Part shown: in pieces, positions 47,899 to 57,102 of the stretch
Layout: each line of letters opens with the position of its first letter
How positions within the stretch are numbered: the first letter of the stretch is position 1
From: Burkholderiales bacterium
GTDB taxonomy: Bacteria > Pseudomonadota > Gammaproteobacteria > Burkholderiales > Ga0077523
DNA: 64,000 nucleotides
Reading direction: 5' to 3'
NCBI GenBank assembly: GCA_019747905.1
Contig: JAIEQG010000056.1
Span: 1-64,000 of the forward strand
Position numbers and translations under genes: made by a program
Notes under the pieces: generated by a model
What the model was told of the DNA's origin: nothing
Seen by the model: only the letters and a program-made list of their open reading frames with translations
The model's database searches: none

Positions 47899-48384
47899 AT
47901 GCCCAGCTTCGACATCGTTTCGGAAGTTAACCAGGTCGAGGTCCACAACGCCGTGGACCAGTGCAACAAGGAAGTCTCGACGCGCTTCGACTTCAAGGGC
48001 TCGGACGCGCGGGTCGAGATGGCCGAGAAGGTCTTGAGCGTCTTCGCCGACGACGAGTTCAAGCTGGGTCAGGTCCGCGACATCCTCACCACCAAGCTCG
48101 CCAAACGCAACGTGGACGTGCGCTGCCTCGACCTCGGCAAGCCGGAGAAGATCTCCGGCAACAAGGTGAAGCAGGTGGTCACCGTGAAGACCGGCATCGA
48201 GACCACGCTCGCCAAGAAGATCGTGCAGACCATCAAGGACAGCAAGCTCAAGGTGCAGGCGAGCATCCAGGGGGACGCCGTGCGTGTGTCTGGTGCGAAG
48301 AAGGACACGCTGCAGGACGCTATCGCCCTGGTACGCAAGACCGTGACCGATTTCCCGGTGCAGTTCCAGAACTTCCGGGAATAG
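47899..48384 (+). CDS. yajQ: YajQ family nucleotide-binding protein
   Basis: The 161-residue protein begins [21 protein letters not shown] and ends [11 protein letters not shown], as YajQ proteins do, with two alpha/beta sandwich halves. YajQ-family members bind cyclic-di-GMP or nucleic acid; which applies here is not visible. It ends the operon before the repeat-rich spacer. Confidence 0.93.
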   Translation: MPSFDIVSEVNQVEVHNAVDQCNKEVSTRFDFKGSDARVEMAEKVLSVFADDEFKLGQVRDILTTKLAKRNVDVRCLDLGKPEKISGNKVKQVVTVKTGIETTLAKKIVQTIKDSKLKVQASIQGDAVRVSGAKKDTLQDAIALVRKTVTDFPVQFQNFRE

Positions 48385-48402
48385 AGGTAGTCCCCCCCCG
48401 AT

Positions 48403-48442
48403 GGGCCTGCGGCCCCTCCCCCCAAGGGGGCCAGCCCTCTTG
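48403..48442. repeat. 40-bp direct repeat, unit 1
   Basis: Begins GGGCCTGCGGCCCCTCCCCC; the second unit at 48477 differs at one base (CAAGG/CGAGG). Confidence 0.9.
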
Positions 48443-48476
48443 GGGCGGCCCGGCGAGGGCTGGAGAGCCCCCCAAC

Positions 48477-48516
48477 GGGCCTGCGGCCCCTCCCCCCGAG
48501 GGGGCCAGCCCTCTTG
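48477..48516. repeat. 40-bp direct repeat, unit 2
   Basis: Second copy of the 48403 unit. Its end (48505-48530, including CCAGCCCTCTTGTGGGCTGA) also occurs in reverse complement at 59042-59067 with one mismatch. Confidence 0.9.
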
Positions 48517-48531
48517 TGGGCTGAGGCCGGA

Positions 48532-48622
48532 CACAGACAGTCCCTGCGGACTGTCTGTGCCTGACGAAGGCCATCGGCCTCCGGCCGATGGCAGTCCCGG
48601 CGAGGATTGAGGCCAAGCCTCA
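48532..48622. repeat. Chain of three hairpins
   Basis: CACAGACAGTCC/GGACTGTCTGTG (12-bp stem, 4-nt loop, 48532-48559), GCCATCGGCC/GGCCGATGGC (10-bp stem, 48570-48592) and TGAGGC/GCCTCA (6-bp stem, 48608-48622). All are perfect. They resemble a composite palindromic element and not a simple terminator. Confidence 0.8.
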
Positions 48623-48777
48623 CCAATTGGTCAATGACCCTTTTCCCATTTGGGGGTCGGAGTTCGCATTCAGGGGGCCGCGTTGGCAATCGCAGCACCG
48701 CCGCTGCGGCCCCAATCCAACGCGAGGTGCGGCGTTACCGGGAAGTGCGCCGGCCGCCACCTTACTCGCGCATCCTC

Positions 48778-49263
48778 CTACTTCTTGCAAACACCGCTTG
48801 CGAGCAGCACCCAGTTGCCCTCCTTGAGCAACTCGGCCTTGAAGCTAAACTGCTTGTCACCTCTCGTGATGGGTATCCGAAATCCACCCGCGTCCCAGAT
48901 CCACACCCCGTTAGACCAGCCAGTCGAAACATGCTCGTGACGACCGCCATTTCCGTCGACACCATTGCGTACATACCGCTGATTCTTGCTGTCGTAGGTC
49001 CACAGGTGAATGATCGAGAAGGGTTGTTGGTGCTGCGCGGATTTCTCCTCGACATAGCGCTCGACGTAAACCCCGCCGTCGAGCTCCCGCGTAAGGCTGA
49101 ACGTTGCCGTGAAGGGATGAGCTCCTTCGCCAGTTGTCTCTCCGGTGCATCTGTAGGACCCAACCGCCCACCGATAGTCGTCTAGTTGCGGTGGCGTTTG
49201 CGCAGAGGTTGGTGCAGCGACAAAGCCCAAGCAGCTTAGCCCGATCACAAGCAATCTCTTCAT
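48778..49263 (-). CDS. Secreted protein of unknown function
   Basis: A 161-residue protein with a signal peptide (cleaved near SAQ-TP). A beta-rich domain follows containing YRWAVGSYRCTGETTG, YVERYVEEKS and a C-terminal LLASGVCKK; two cysteines may pair. The pattern of a start WAVGSYRC and central WTYDSKNQRY resembles small lipocalin-like secreted domains, but I cannot name a family. Confidence 0.65.
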   Translation of the reverse strand: MKRLLVIGLSCLGFVAAPTSAQTPPQLDDYRWAVGSYRCTGETTGEGAHPFTATFSLTRELDGGVYVERYVEEKSAQHQQPFSIIHLWTYDSKNQRYVRNGVDGNGGRHEHVSTGWSNGVWIWDAGGFRIPITRGDKQFSFKAELLKEGNWVLLASGVCKK

Positions 49264-49436
49264 GGCTCCTCCCGTGTTTTTGGTACAAGGCAGAAAAATG
49301 ACGGGGATGCTCTCGCTCCCCGCGAAACCATACTACAGTCTTCGCAGGTCGCTCGAAACGACGTTGGCATGTCCCACTTGGCAAGGCGTTCCACCTGCCA
49401 TCGGATGTGACGCCGATCGTAAGGGCTAAACACGCA

Positions 49437-50378
49437 TTACCTCCCCTGCGGCCGAACCTCCTGCATGTGCTGGCGCAGGTAGGCGAGCAGCGCCGAGCGG
49501 CGCTCCGCGCCGCGGGGCGTACCCGGTTCGTGCGGCGGGAAGAGATCGGGACGGGATTCCGAAGCGTGTTCGAGAATCGACCGCCAGCGCATCGTCACGG
49601 TATGGGGTGAGATACCGAGGCGCTCGGCGATGCGGGCGTCGGTGAAACCGCGCAGCGCCAGCACGAGCAAGTCCTGTTCACCGGCCCCGAAGCGGAACTG
49701 GGCATTGCCCGCCTGGAAGAACCACCACATCGTCGATCCCACACTGGAATCCGCTTCGCTGCGGGTACCGCCGACCAGGTAGCGCGGACGCGGCCGAGCG
49801 CCGCTTTGCGTATCGGATGGAACCGGTAGACGCACACTTCGCATACCCGATGTCCGCGCGAGCGCATACAGGTCCCGGCCGGCAATCTCGCGGTGGAAGG
49901 AATGCACGCGCCAGCCGCCAAGCCAGTCCCGCGCCGACGCGAGCATGGGCGGGAGCCAACGCAATGTGAGCGGATTGGCAAAATTGTCGTTCTCCAGCGC
50001 GAAATCGACCCCCACGGCGTGTACGCCCCCGTCACCCTGGGCCGCCGCGAGGGAGGCGCGTGTCGCGAGCGGTGAACGCCCCTCCAGCGCCAGTTCGATG
50101 ATGCGCCGGGACAGGCCCGCCGTCGGCGCCGCGATTTCCGCGGCAATGAATTCGCGCTCGACGAACACCCCGCTCGCCACCCCTCGCACCGGGCGATCGG
50201 CTGCGCTGTCGTCCACCAGCACGTGCAAGGTGTGGTGCAAGCCATGCACCAGCGGCAACCAGAACCGGGGCAGTTGGTCGAGCAGCGCCTCGGGGTAGTC
50301 GAGGCGACCCCAAGCCCTCATGAGGTCGACACAGCGCGGCAGATCCTGGGGTTCGGCGTGGCGAAAATGAAGGGCCAT
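49437..50378 (-). CDS. LuxR-type transcriptional regulator
   Basis: The 313-residue protein ends in a LuxR-like helix-turn-helix (about residues 235-285: LLVLALRGFTDARIAERLGISPHTVTMRWRSIL). The first ~220 residues form an unassigned sensory domain beginning LHFRHAEPQDLPRCVDLMRA, like an acetyltransferase-type start. No receiver or autoinducer domain is recognised. It is divergent from the PEP-CTERM gene, a possible target. Confidence 0.75.
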   Translation of the reverse strand: MALHFRHAEPQDLPRCVDLMRAWGRLDYPEALLDQLPRFWLPLVHGLHHTLHVLVDDSAADRPVRGVASGVFVEREFIAAEIAAPTAGLSRRIIELALEGRSPLATRASLAAAQGDGGVHAVGVDFALENDNFANPLTLRWLPPMLASARDWLGGWRVHSFHREIAGRDLYALARTSGMRSVRLPVPSDTQSGARPRPRYLVGGTRSEADSSVGSTMWWFFQAGNAQFRFGAGEQDLLVLALRGFTDARIAERLGISPHTVTMRWRSILEHASESRPDLFPPHEPGTPRGAERRSALLAYLRQHMQEVRPQGR

Positions 50379-50519
50379 GGTGTCAAGCGGTTGCGCGACG
50401 TCCGTCTATGGATGAATCCCGCCGCCGAAGGAAGTCGCTCTACCTTTTTTCGGTAATTGTACGGGGCGCTCCGACCCGACATAGTCCGGCCACCGCGATT
50501 CGTTCCGAGGACATGCACC

Positions 50520-51470
50520 GTGCGTTCGAACATATGCTTCGCAATCGGCATCAGCGCCACGCTGCTGGCCGGTACCGCATTGGCCGACGACAGCTTCTTC
50601 CTGAACAGCATAGTCACCACCGCGACGGTCGAGCGGTCCGAGCGGACGGCAGCCCCCGGCGCGGTGTTGACGCTGCGTGCGCAAGACCGGGATGGCGGTC
50701 TGAATTTCGATGGGTTCGCGACGCTCGACATCCGCCATTCGGCCTATCAGAGCTACTCCGGATTCAATTCGGTCCGCGTGGGTGTCCTGGCCGCCAACGG
50801 GTTGCCGGAGAACTTCCTGGAGGCGAGTACGACCTATGCGGTGAACCTCACGACCCTCGGCAGTCCCAGCACCCGAGCGCATGCTCTCTACCTCGACTAC
50901 CTGGTCTTTCCGGGCGCAGTCGGGCTCAATGCGAGCGCCCCGGTGAACTCGCGCGCCGGCGTGTCGATCGACATCGCCGCGACGAACTACTTCAAGTTCG
51001 ATGCGGCCCTCACGGGCAAGAGCGGCAGACTCGAAGTCGCAAAGCGGGGTACCGGCCTCGATACCCGCATCGATCCTCTGTTCGTGGCGGCCGGCACCCA
51101 GGGGGGCATATCCGAGATCGATGGTGTCCCGATCCAGGTCCTGGAGTCGAAACCCTTCTTCGACAGCGTCTATCTGGGCGAGTACGGGCCCGACGAAGTC
51201 GCTGAGTTTCTGTATGTCATGCGCGCGTACGTTTCGGTACCCGGGTACGAAACGGCCGGGCTCGCCACACTTGGCGACCCGTTCGCCCTGCGGGCGGACC
51301 CGAACGGCGCGATCGCGCAGGCTTTCCCCGAGGGAACGCTGCCGTTTCGCATCCGTATGGCGCCCGTTGCGCCGGTCCCGGAACCCGGCGCCCTTGGCCT
51401 GCTCCTGACCGGCCTTGCCAGTTTGGGGCTGTGGGTGCGTGGGCGCGCGGTCGCACGGTCATGTCCGTAA
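50520..51470 (+). CDS. PEP-CTERM anchored exported protein
   Basis: A 316-residue protein with a signal peptide (ends near TALA-DD, residue ~23), a large beta-rich body with no cysteine-based fold, and a C-terminal sorting signal VPEPGALGLLLTGLASLGLWVRG plus an arginine tail. This is the PEP-CTERM motif handled by exosortase. The GTG at 50520 with GAGGA before it gives the signal peptide; earlier starts in the frame would add ~21 unlikely residues. No exosortase gene is in the window. Confidence 0.85.
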   Translation: MRSNICFAIGISATLLAGTALADDSFFLNSIVTTATVERSERTAAPGAVLTLRAQDRDGGLNFDGFATLDIRHSAYQSYSGFNSVRVGVLAANGLPENFLEASTTYAVNLTTLGSPSTRAHALYLDYLVFPGAVGLNASAPVNSRAGVSIDIAATNYFKFDAALTGKSGRLEVAKRGTGLDTRIDPLFVAAGTQGGISEIDGVPIQVLESKPFFDSVYLGEYGPDEVAEFLYVMRAYVSVPGYETAGLATLGDPFALRADPNGAIAQAFPEGTLPFRIRMAPVAPVPEPGALGLLLTGLASLGLWVRGRAVARSCP

Positions 51471-51494
51471 CACCGTAACCGCACTCGCGACGCT

Positions 51495-52199
51495 TCAGCG
51501 CTTCAGGCCCTCGCTCCAGACGTCGTAGAGCCGCGCAGCCACCTGATGCAGCTCGTCCAGCTTGCGCTGGGCGTTTGCCTTCATTTCCGCCTCGGTCTGC
51601 ACCGACGGACCACGGTTCGCGGCGATCTCGTCCTGCCCGTCGCGGCACCAGTTGTCGATCATGCGCTCGGTCATCTCGACATGGCATTGCATGCCCAGAT
51701 GAGGACCGATCGCGAACCCCTGGTTGGAACAGTAGGGGCTCGACATCAACCTGGTCGCGTTGGGCGGCAGCGAGAACGTCTCGCCGTGCCACTGGAAGGT
51801 CTCAAACGAGCGGATATCGCCGAACCATTTCCTGGCGGTCGGATTGTCCTCGACCTTCACCTCGCCCCAGCCGATCTCCTTGATCGGGTTGCGCGTGACG
51901 ACACCACCCAACGCCTTCGAGATCAGTTGACCGCCCAGGCAATGGCCCAGGGTCGGCACGTCCTCGGCCGCCGCCTTGCGGATCAGTTCGAGCACCTTCG
52001 GGATCCACGGCAGGTCGTCGTTGACGCTCATGGGGCCGCCCATGAAAACGAGTCCCGCGTAGTCATCCGGGCTCGCCGGCACCGGCTCCCCCGCATCCAG
52101 GGCGATCAGTTTCCACGGTACGCTTCGTGCATCGAGATAGTCACCGAAGTACCCGGGGCCTTCAGTGGGAGAGTGGCGGAAGATGGCGACTGGCTTCAT
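51495..52199 (-). CDS. Class I glutamine amidotransferase
   Basis: A 234-residue protein with the GATase nucleophile in GHCLGGQL and the catalytic His in MQCHVEMT, and the MGGPMSVND oxyanion stretch. It releases ammonia from glutamine for an unknown synthetase, or acts alone like YfeJ-type homologues. The ATG at 52199 is the family start; the frame upstream is open but overlaps the divergent gene. Its start region overlaps the start of the gene at 52183. Confidence 0.88.
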   Translation of the reverse strand: MKPVAIFRHSPTEGPGYFGDYLDARSVPWKLIALDAGEPVPASPDDYAGLVFMGGPMSVNDDLPWIPKVLELIRKAAAEDVPTLGHCLGGQLISKALGGVVTRNPIKEIGWGEVKVEDNPTARKWFGDIRSFETFQWHGETFSLPPNATRLMSSPYCSNQGFAIGPHLGMQCHVEMTERMIDNWCRDGQDEIAANRGPSVQTEAEMKANAQRKLDELHQVAARLYDVWSEGLKR

Positions 52200-52866
52200 A
52201 CCTCGGCTTTCGTGGGGATCGGCGGCGCGCCATGGTATTTCATGGGCCGTAGCGTGGCTATTGTTGACGCTGCCCGCGCATGCGGTGGACGTCACGGTCG
52301 TGGGTCTCACCAACGGCAAGGCCATCGTGTCCGTGAACGGCGGCCGGCCCAAGACGCTGTCGGCGGGCGACGTCGGCCCGGAGGGCGTGAAACTGATCAG
52401 CGCCACGTCGGAATCGGCGGTGCTCGAGATCGACGGCAAACGCCGCACTCTCACCATGGGCCAGGGCATCACCACCAATTTCGAATCCACCGGCCGGTCG
52501 AAGGTGATCCTGAACGCCGACGGGACCGGTCACTACCTCACTTCGGGCACGATCAACGGTGGACAGGTGAAGTTCCTGGTCGACACCGGTGCCACCATGG
52601 TCTCCATGGGCACCTCCGACGCGCGGCGCCTCGGCATCGAGTATCTGACCGGCGTGCGCGGCTCCAGCAACACGGCCAACGGCGTGGCCACCGTGTATCA
52701 CGTGAAGCTCGATTCCGTGCGCGTCGGCACGATCACCTTGCGCAACGTCGACGGCGTGGTGCACGAGAATTCGGACATGCCGTTCGTGCTGCTCGGCATG
52801 AGCTTCCTCGGGCGGCTGGAAATGAAGCACGAGGGCCGCACGCTGACGATGATGCAGCGGTTCTAG
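52183..52866 (+). CDS. Retropepsin-like aspartyl protease, exported
   Basis: A 227-residue protein with an N-terminal hydrophobic signal segment (ISWAVAWLLLTLPAHA), a middle beta domain and a C-terminal single-domain aspartyl protease with the catalytic motif FLVDTGATMV and the later FVLLGMSFLGRLEM. It belongs to the TIGR02281-like clan AA proteases of proteobacteria. The start could be ATG at 52165 or 52183; both overlap the divergent amidotransferase start. The substrate is not known. Confidence 0.8.
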   Translation: MATGFIPRLSWGSAARHGISWAVAWLLLTLPAHAVDVTVVGLTNGKAIVSVNGGRPKTLSAGDVGPEGVKLISATSESAVLEIDGKRRTLTMGQGITTNFESTGRSKVILNADGTGHYLTSGTINGGQVKFLVDTGATMVSMGTSDARRLGIEYLTGVRGSSNTANGVATVYHVKLDSVRVGTITLRNVDGVVHENSDMPFVLLGMSFLGRLEMKHEGRTLTMMQRF

Positions 52867-52880
52867 CTGCCGCTGCCCAG

Positions 52881-52968
52881 CCCCCATCCCAACCTTCCCC
52901 CGACTGGGTCGGGGGAAGGGGTGTACATCCCCTCCCCCGGCTTTGCCGGGGGAGGGCTAGGGTGGGGG
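52881..52968. repeat. 88-bp double-hairpin repeat, copy 1
   Basis: Two palindromes (CCCCCGAC...GTCGGGGG and CCCTCCCCCGGC...GCCGGGGGAGGG) joined by GTACA, flanked by CCCCATCCCAACC and GGTGGGG. The stretch at 62520-62607 is the same element in the opposite orientation. Confidence 0.85.
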
Positions 52969-52976
52969 AAAATGCT

Positions 52977-53786
52977 CTAAGCGCGCTGCCCGCGTTTGTC
53001 CCGCTCGATCAGTGCATACGCACTGTGATTGTGGATCGACTCGAAGTTCTCCGATTCGACCACGTAGGCGACGATGCGCTCGTCGCTGTTGAGCGCCGTG
53101 GCCACGTCGCGCACCATGTCTTCCACGAACTTCGGATTGTCGTAGGCACGCTCGGTGACGTACTTCTCGTCCGGCCGCTTGAGCAGCCCGTAGAGTTCGC
53201 ATGACGCCTGCTCTTCCGCGACCCGCACCAGGTCCTCGATCCAGACGAAGCCTTCGGTCTCTGCGGTGATGGTCACGTGCGAGCGCTGATTGTGCGCGCC
53301 GTACTCGGAAATCTTCTTCGAGCACGGGCACAGGCTGGTCACCGGCACCACGACCTTCATGGTCTGGCGATAGCCGTTGCGTCCCACCTCGCCGATGATC
53401 GTCACCTCGTAGTCGAGCAGGCTCTTGACACCCGATACCGGCGCCGACTTGTTGATGAAGTACGGAAACGTCATTTCGATGTGACCCGACTCGGCCTCGA
53501 GGCGCTTCACCATGTGGCGCAGCATGTCCTCGAAGGACTCGACCGACACCTCGCCTTCGTGGCTGTTCAGGATCTCCACGAAACGCGACATGTGCGTGCC
53601 CTTGAAGTTGTGCGGCAGGTGCACGTACATGTTGAACGTCGCGATCGTGTGCTGCACGCCGCTGCTGCGATCACGCACGCGGATGGGATGCCGGATCGCT
53701 TTGATGCCGACTTTGTCGATGGCGAGCTGGCGTGTGTCGACCGAGCTCTGCACATCGGGAATGACGATCTTTTCCGGAGAGTTCAT
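52977..53786 (-). CDS. folE2: GTP cyclohydrolase FolE2 (type IB)
   Basis: The 269-residue protein is FolE2, the alternative enzyme for the first step of folate and queuosine synthesis (GTP to dihydroneopterin triphosphate). The active-site stretch [20 protein letters not shown] and the [19 protein letters not shown] start are typical. FolE2 works with metals other than zinc. No folE is in the window. A TATAAT lies upstream, so it has its own promoter. Confidence 0.95.
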   Translation of the reverse strand: MNSPEKIVIPDVQSSVDTRQLAIDKVGIKAIRHPIRVRDRSSGVQHTIATFNMYVHLPHNFKGTHMSRFVEILNSHEGEVSVESFEDMLRHMVKRLEAESGHIEMTFPYFINKSAPVSGVKSLLDYEVTIIGEVGRNGYRQTMKVVVPVTSLCPCSKKISEYGAHNQRSHVTITAETEGFVWIEDLVRVAEEQASCELYGLLKRPDEKYVTERAYDNPKFVEDMVRDVATALNSDERIVAYVVESENFESIHNHSAYALIERDKRGQRA

Positions 53787-53820
53787 AGGGTTATTCCTGA
53801 CGGTCCGCGACTTGCGGCCG

Positions 53821-53826
53821 ATTATA
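53821..53826 (-). promoter_or_regulatory. Putative -10 box of folE2
   Basis: TATAAT on the minus strand, about 35 bp before the folE2 start. No strong -35 is seen. A GAAACGTTTC palindrome lies upstream (53845-53854). Confidence 0.5.
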
Positions 53827-53863
53827 GACCCCGCCTCTCCAGGAAACGTTTCGAGGGTTTACC

Positions 53864-55744
53864 TTATCGGTGCAGGCGGGACTGGACGGATTGGACGATT
53901 CCGGCGCTGTCCAACCCGCACTGCTTCAACAGCAGTGCGTGATCGCCGTGTTCGACGAAGCGGTCGGGCAGCCCCAGTTGCAGTACATGGCGCTCGATGC
54001 GCGCGCCTGCAAGGGCTTCCAGCACCGCTGACCCGGCTCCGCCGTCGAGGGCGTTCTCCTCGACCGTCACGATGAGTTCATGGCCGGCCGCAATCTCGGC
54101 GACCAGCGCCTCGTCCAGCGGCTTCACGAATCGCATGTTGACGACCGTGGCATCGAGCACTTCCGCCGCATCGAGTGCCGGCTTCACCATGGAACCGAAG
54201 GCCAGGATCGCCACGCGCTGCCCACGGCGCTTGATCTCGCCCTTGCCAACCGGCAGAGCGGTCATCCCCGGTGCCGGCGTGACACCCGGCCCGCTGCCGC
54301 GCGGGTAGCGCACGGCGGTGGGCGTATCGAGGGTGAAGGCGGTGTAGAGCATCTGGCGGCATTCGTTCTCGTCGCTCGGCGCCATCACGATCATGTTGGG
54401 CAGGCAGCGCAGGTACGAGAGGTCGAAGGCACCGTGGTGCGTGGGACCGTCCGCGCCCACGAGTCCGCCGCGATCGAGCGCGAAGACCACCGGCAGATTC
54501 TGGATGCACACGTCGTGGATCAGCTGATCGTACCCGCGCTGAAGGAACGTCGAGTAGATCGCCACCACGGGCTTCAGGCCTTCGCAGGCAAGCCCCGCCG
54601 CAAAGGTGACGGCGTGCTGCTCGGCGATGCCCACGTCGAAGTAGCGCTCCGGATACTCCTGCGAAAAACGCACGAGGCCCGAGCCCTCCCGCATGGCCGG
54701 CGTGATGCCGATCAGGCGCGCGTCCTGCGCTGCCATGTCGCACAGCCAGTCGCCGAAGATCTGCGTGTAGGTGGGCTTGCCGCCGCTCTTCGCGACGATG
54801 CCCACGGCCGGATCGAACTTGGACACGCCGTGGTACAGGATCGGGTCATCTTCGGCCACTTCCATGCCCTTGCCCTTGCGCGTGACCACGTGCAGGAATT
54901 GCGGCCCGGACAGCTTGCGGATGTTGGACAGGGTCGAAACCAGCGTGTCGATGTCGTGACCGTCGATGGGCCCGATGTAGTTGAAACCGAACTCCTCGAA
55001 CAGCGTGCCGCCGGTCACCATGCCCTTCATGTGCTCCTCGGCGCGCTTGGCGAGTTCCCACATGGGCGGCACGACACCGAGCACCTTCTCGCTCGCCTTG
55101 CGGGCCGAGGTGTAGAGACGTCCGGAAAGCAGGCGCGCGAGATAGTTGTTGAGCGCACCGACGTTCTCGGAGATCGACATGTCGTTGTCGTTCAGCACTA
55201 CGAGCAGATTGGCGTCCATGGCGCCGGCGTTGTTCAGCGCTTCGAACGCCATGCCGGCCGTCATCGCACCATCGCCGATCACCGCCACCACGCGTCTGCC
55301 TTCGCCGGCGAGCTTCGCCGCCACGGCCATGCCGAGTCCGGCGCTGATCGACGTGCTCGAATGCGCCGTGCCGAAGGTGTCGTAGGGGCTTTCCTCGCGC
55401 CGGGGGAAGCCGGCCACCCCGCCGTACTGGCGCAGGGTCGACATGCGTTCGCGGCGACCGGTGAGGATCTTGTGCGCGTACGTCTGATGGCCCACGTCCC
55501 ACACGATGCGGTCGGCGGGCGTGTCGAACACGTAGTGCAGCGCCACCGTGAGCTCGACCGTGCCGAGATTCGAAGACAGGTGGCCACCGGTCTGCGAGAC
55601 GGATTCGACGATGAAGTCGCGCAGCTCGCGCGTGAGCTGCGGCAGGCGCTTGCGGTCGAGCTTGCGCAGGTCCGCCGGTTCGTTGATGGTTTCGAGCAGC
55701 TCGTAGCCCAATCTAGAACTCTCTGGTGACGATGAAACGGCCAA
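53864..55744 (-). CDS. dxs: 1-deoxy-D-xylulose-5-phosphate synthase
   Basis: The 626-residue thiamine-diphosphate enzyme has [18 protein letters not shown] with the cofactor motif and [15 protein letters not shown] in the second half. It makes DXP from pyruvate and glyceraldehyde-3-phosphate, the entry to the MEP pathway. The ATG at 55744 overlaps ispA by 32 bp; TTG at 55711, just past the ispA stop, would give the more usual [11 protein letters not shown] start, so the exact start is unsure. Confidence 0.95.
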   Translation of the reverse strand: MAVSSSPESSRLGYELLETINEPADLRKLDRKRLPQLTRELRDFIVESVSQTGGHLSSNLGTVELTVALHYVFDTPADRIVWDVGHQTYAHKILTGRRERMSTLRQYGGVAGFPRREESPYDTFGTAHSSTSISAGLGMAVAAKLAGEGRRVVAVIGDGAMTAGMAFEALNNAGAMDANLLVVLNDNDMSISENVGALNNYLARLLSGRLYTSARKASEKVLGVVPPMWELAKRAEEHMKGMVTGGTLFEEFGFNYIGPIDGHDIDTLVSTLSNIRKLSGPQFLHVVTRKGKGMEVAEDDPILYHGVSKFDPAVGIVAKSGGKPTYTQIFGDWLCDMAAQDARLIGITPAMREGSGLVRFSQEYPERYFDVGIAEQHAVTFAAGLACEGLKPVVAIYSTFLQRGYDQLIHDVCIQNLPVVFALDRGGLVGADGPTHHGAFDLSYLRCLPNMIVMAPSDENECRQMLYTAFTLDTPTAVRYPRGSGPGVTPAPGMTALPVGKGEIKRRGQRVAILAFGSMVKPALDAAEVLDATVVNMRFVKPLDEALVAEIAAGHELIVTVEENALDGGAGSAVLEALAGARIERHVLQLGLPDRFVEHGDHALLLKQCGLDSAGIVQSVQSRLHR

Positions 55745-56612
55745 GTTGCGCGAGGCGCTCGCCCTGCCCGTCCAACTTGTCGAGGGAACCCAGCGCCTCG
55801 TCCAGCAGTTCCCCCGCGAACCTGCGGGCCGCTTCGACCCCCAGCACGCTCACATACGTGGGCTTGTTGGCGTCCGCGTCCTTGCCTGCCGTCTTGCCGA
55901 GAGTGGCGGTGCTGGCGGTGGCGTCCAGCACGTCGTCCACCACCTGGAACGCGAGGCCGATGCACTTCGCATAGCGATCCAGCGCTTCCAGGCGGGCAGG
56001 ATCGGACGCGGTTCCGCATTGTGCGCCAAGCAGCACCGAGGCCCGGATCAGCGCGCCGGTCTTGTGGACATGCATGAATTCCAGTTCGGGAAGCGAGAGC
56101 GGCTTCCCCAGGCTGTCCAGGTCGACGGCCTGGCCACCGGCCATGCCGCGCGAGCCCGCGGCAGTGGCGAGCCGCGCCAGCATGTCGACCAGTACCGCGG
56201 CATCCGGCAACGAGACGCCCGCCAGCACACCGAACGCAAGGCTCTGCAGGCTGTCTCCCACCAGCAGGGCGGTGGCTTCGTCGTACTGCACGTGCACGGT
56301 GGGCTTGCCCCGGCGCAGCACGTCATCGTCCATGCAGGGCAGATCATCGTGCACCAGCGAGTAGACGTGGATCAGTTCCACCGCGGCACCGACCCGATCC
56401 GCCGCTTCGAAGGGGGCACCGGTAGCTTCCCCGCCGGCATAGGCGAGCAAGGGGCGAATACGCTTGCCGCCGCCCAGCACGGCATACCGCATCGCTTCGT
56501 GCAGCCGCTGCGGGGCGATGTCGGCGGCCGGCAGCACGCGATCCAGTGCCGATTCGATGCGGGCCTGGCGGGCCTGCATCCAGCCGGAAAAGTCACTCGG
56601 TATCGTCTGCAC
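55713..56612 (-). CDS. ispA: Farnesyl diphosphate synthase (polyprenyl synthetase)
   Basis: The 299-residue enzyme has both Asp-rich motifs ([10 protein letters not shown] and VVDDVLD) and [13 protein letters not shown]. It builds FPP from IPP and DMAPP. The GTG at 56612 overlaps the xseB end by 20 bp, showing coupling; ATG at 56579 is an alternative. Confidence 0.94.
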   Translation of the reverse strand: MQTIPSDFSGWMQARQARIESALDRVLPAADIAPQRLHEAMRYAVLGGGKRIRPLLAYAGGEATGAPFEAADRVGAAVELIHVYSLVHDDLPCMDDDVLRRGKPTVHVQYDEATALLVGDSLQSLAFGVLAGVSLPDAAVLVDMLARLATAAGSRGMAGGQAVDLDSLGKPLSLPELEFMHVHKTGALIRASVLLGAQCGTASDPARLEALDRYAKCIGLAFQVVDDVLDATASTATLGKTAGKDADANKPTYVSVLGVEAARRFAGELLDEALGSLDKLDGQGERLAQLGRFIVTREF

Positions 56613-56847
56613 CGGACCAGTCTGCCAGCGTGTCGCCTTCGAGCACCTTGATCTGCTGCTGGGCATCCTCGAGCGCCGACTGGCAGTATTTCAGGAGCTC
56701 CGCGCCGCGCTTGTAGGCGGCGAGCGACGCCTCCAGCGTGAGCTGGCCGCCTTCCATGGAAGCCACCAGGCCTTCGAGTTCGGCCATGGCGGCCTCGAAA
56801 CTCTGCGGAGCCTTGGGTTCGGCGGCTTTGGCCATGGGTTCGGGCAT
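56593..56847 (-). CDS. xseB: Exodeoxyribonuclease VII small subunit
   Basis: The 84-residue protein has the XseB core QSFEAAMAELEGLVASMEGGQLTLEASLAAYKRGAELL. It joins XseA in degrading single-stranded DNA. xseB-ispA-dxs is a widely conserved order. Confidence 0.93.
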   Translation of the reverse strand: MPEPMAKAAEPKAPQSFEAAMAELEGLVASMEGGQLTLEASLAAYKRGAELLKYCQSALEDAQQQIKVLEGDTLADWSGADDTE

Positions 56848-56942
56848 TAAAAAGGGGCGAACATACCTTGAGCCCCAAAGCGGGTCAACGCACCCACGAG
56901 CCAGTCCGTTCTCGAGCCCCGTTGCAACCCACAATTCGCTTG

Positions 56943-56978
56943 CCCCGGGGGGTGTTTGGGGGTACTTTCCCCCCGGGG
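56943..56978. repeat. Inverted repeat upstream of the Rieske gene
   Basis: CCCCGGGGGG (56943-56952) and CCCCCCGGGG (56969-56978) form a 10-bp stem with a 16-nt loop in the 255-bp gap between xseB and the Rieske gene. Confidence 0.55.
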
Positions 56979-57102
56979 ACGACGAAAAAAGGGCCGTTAC
57001 ACGCGCTATCTGCGGGGACGGCCTTTTGCTTTCTTCGGCCTCCTCTGTCAGTACCGCAACCCGCTGTCTTCAACTCACGATCACGGAGGTAGCTCGAGCA
57101 TC

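Larger units (their letters stand above)
48385..48777. other. 393-bp repeat-rich spacer
   Basis: No gene. It holds two 40-bp direct repeats (48403-48442 and 48477-48516, one mismatch), three strong consecutive hairpins (48532-48622) and GC-rich runs, between the convergent yajQ and a secreted-protein gene. Confidence 0.8.
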
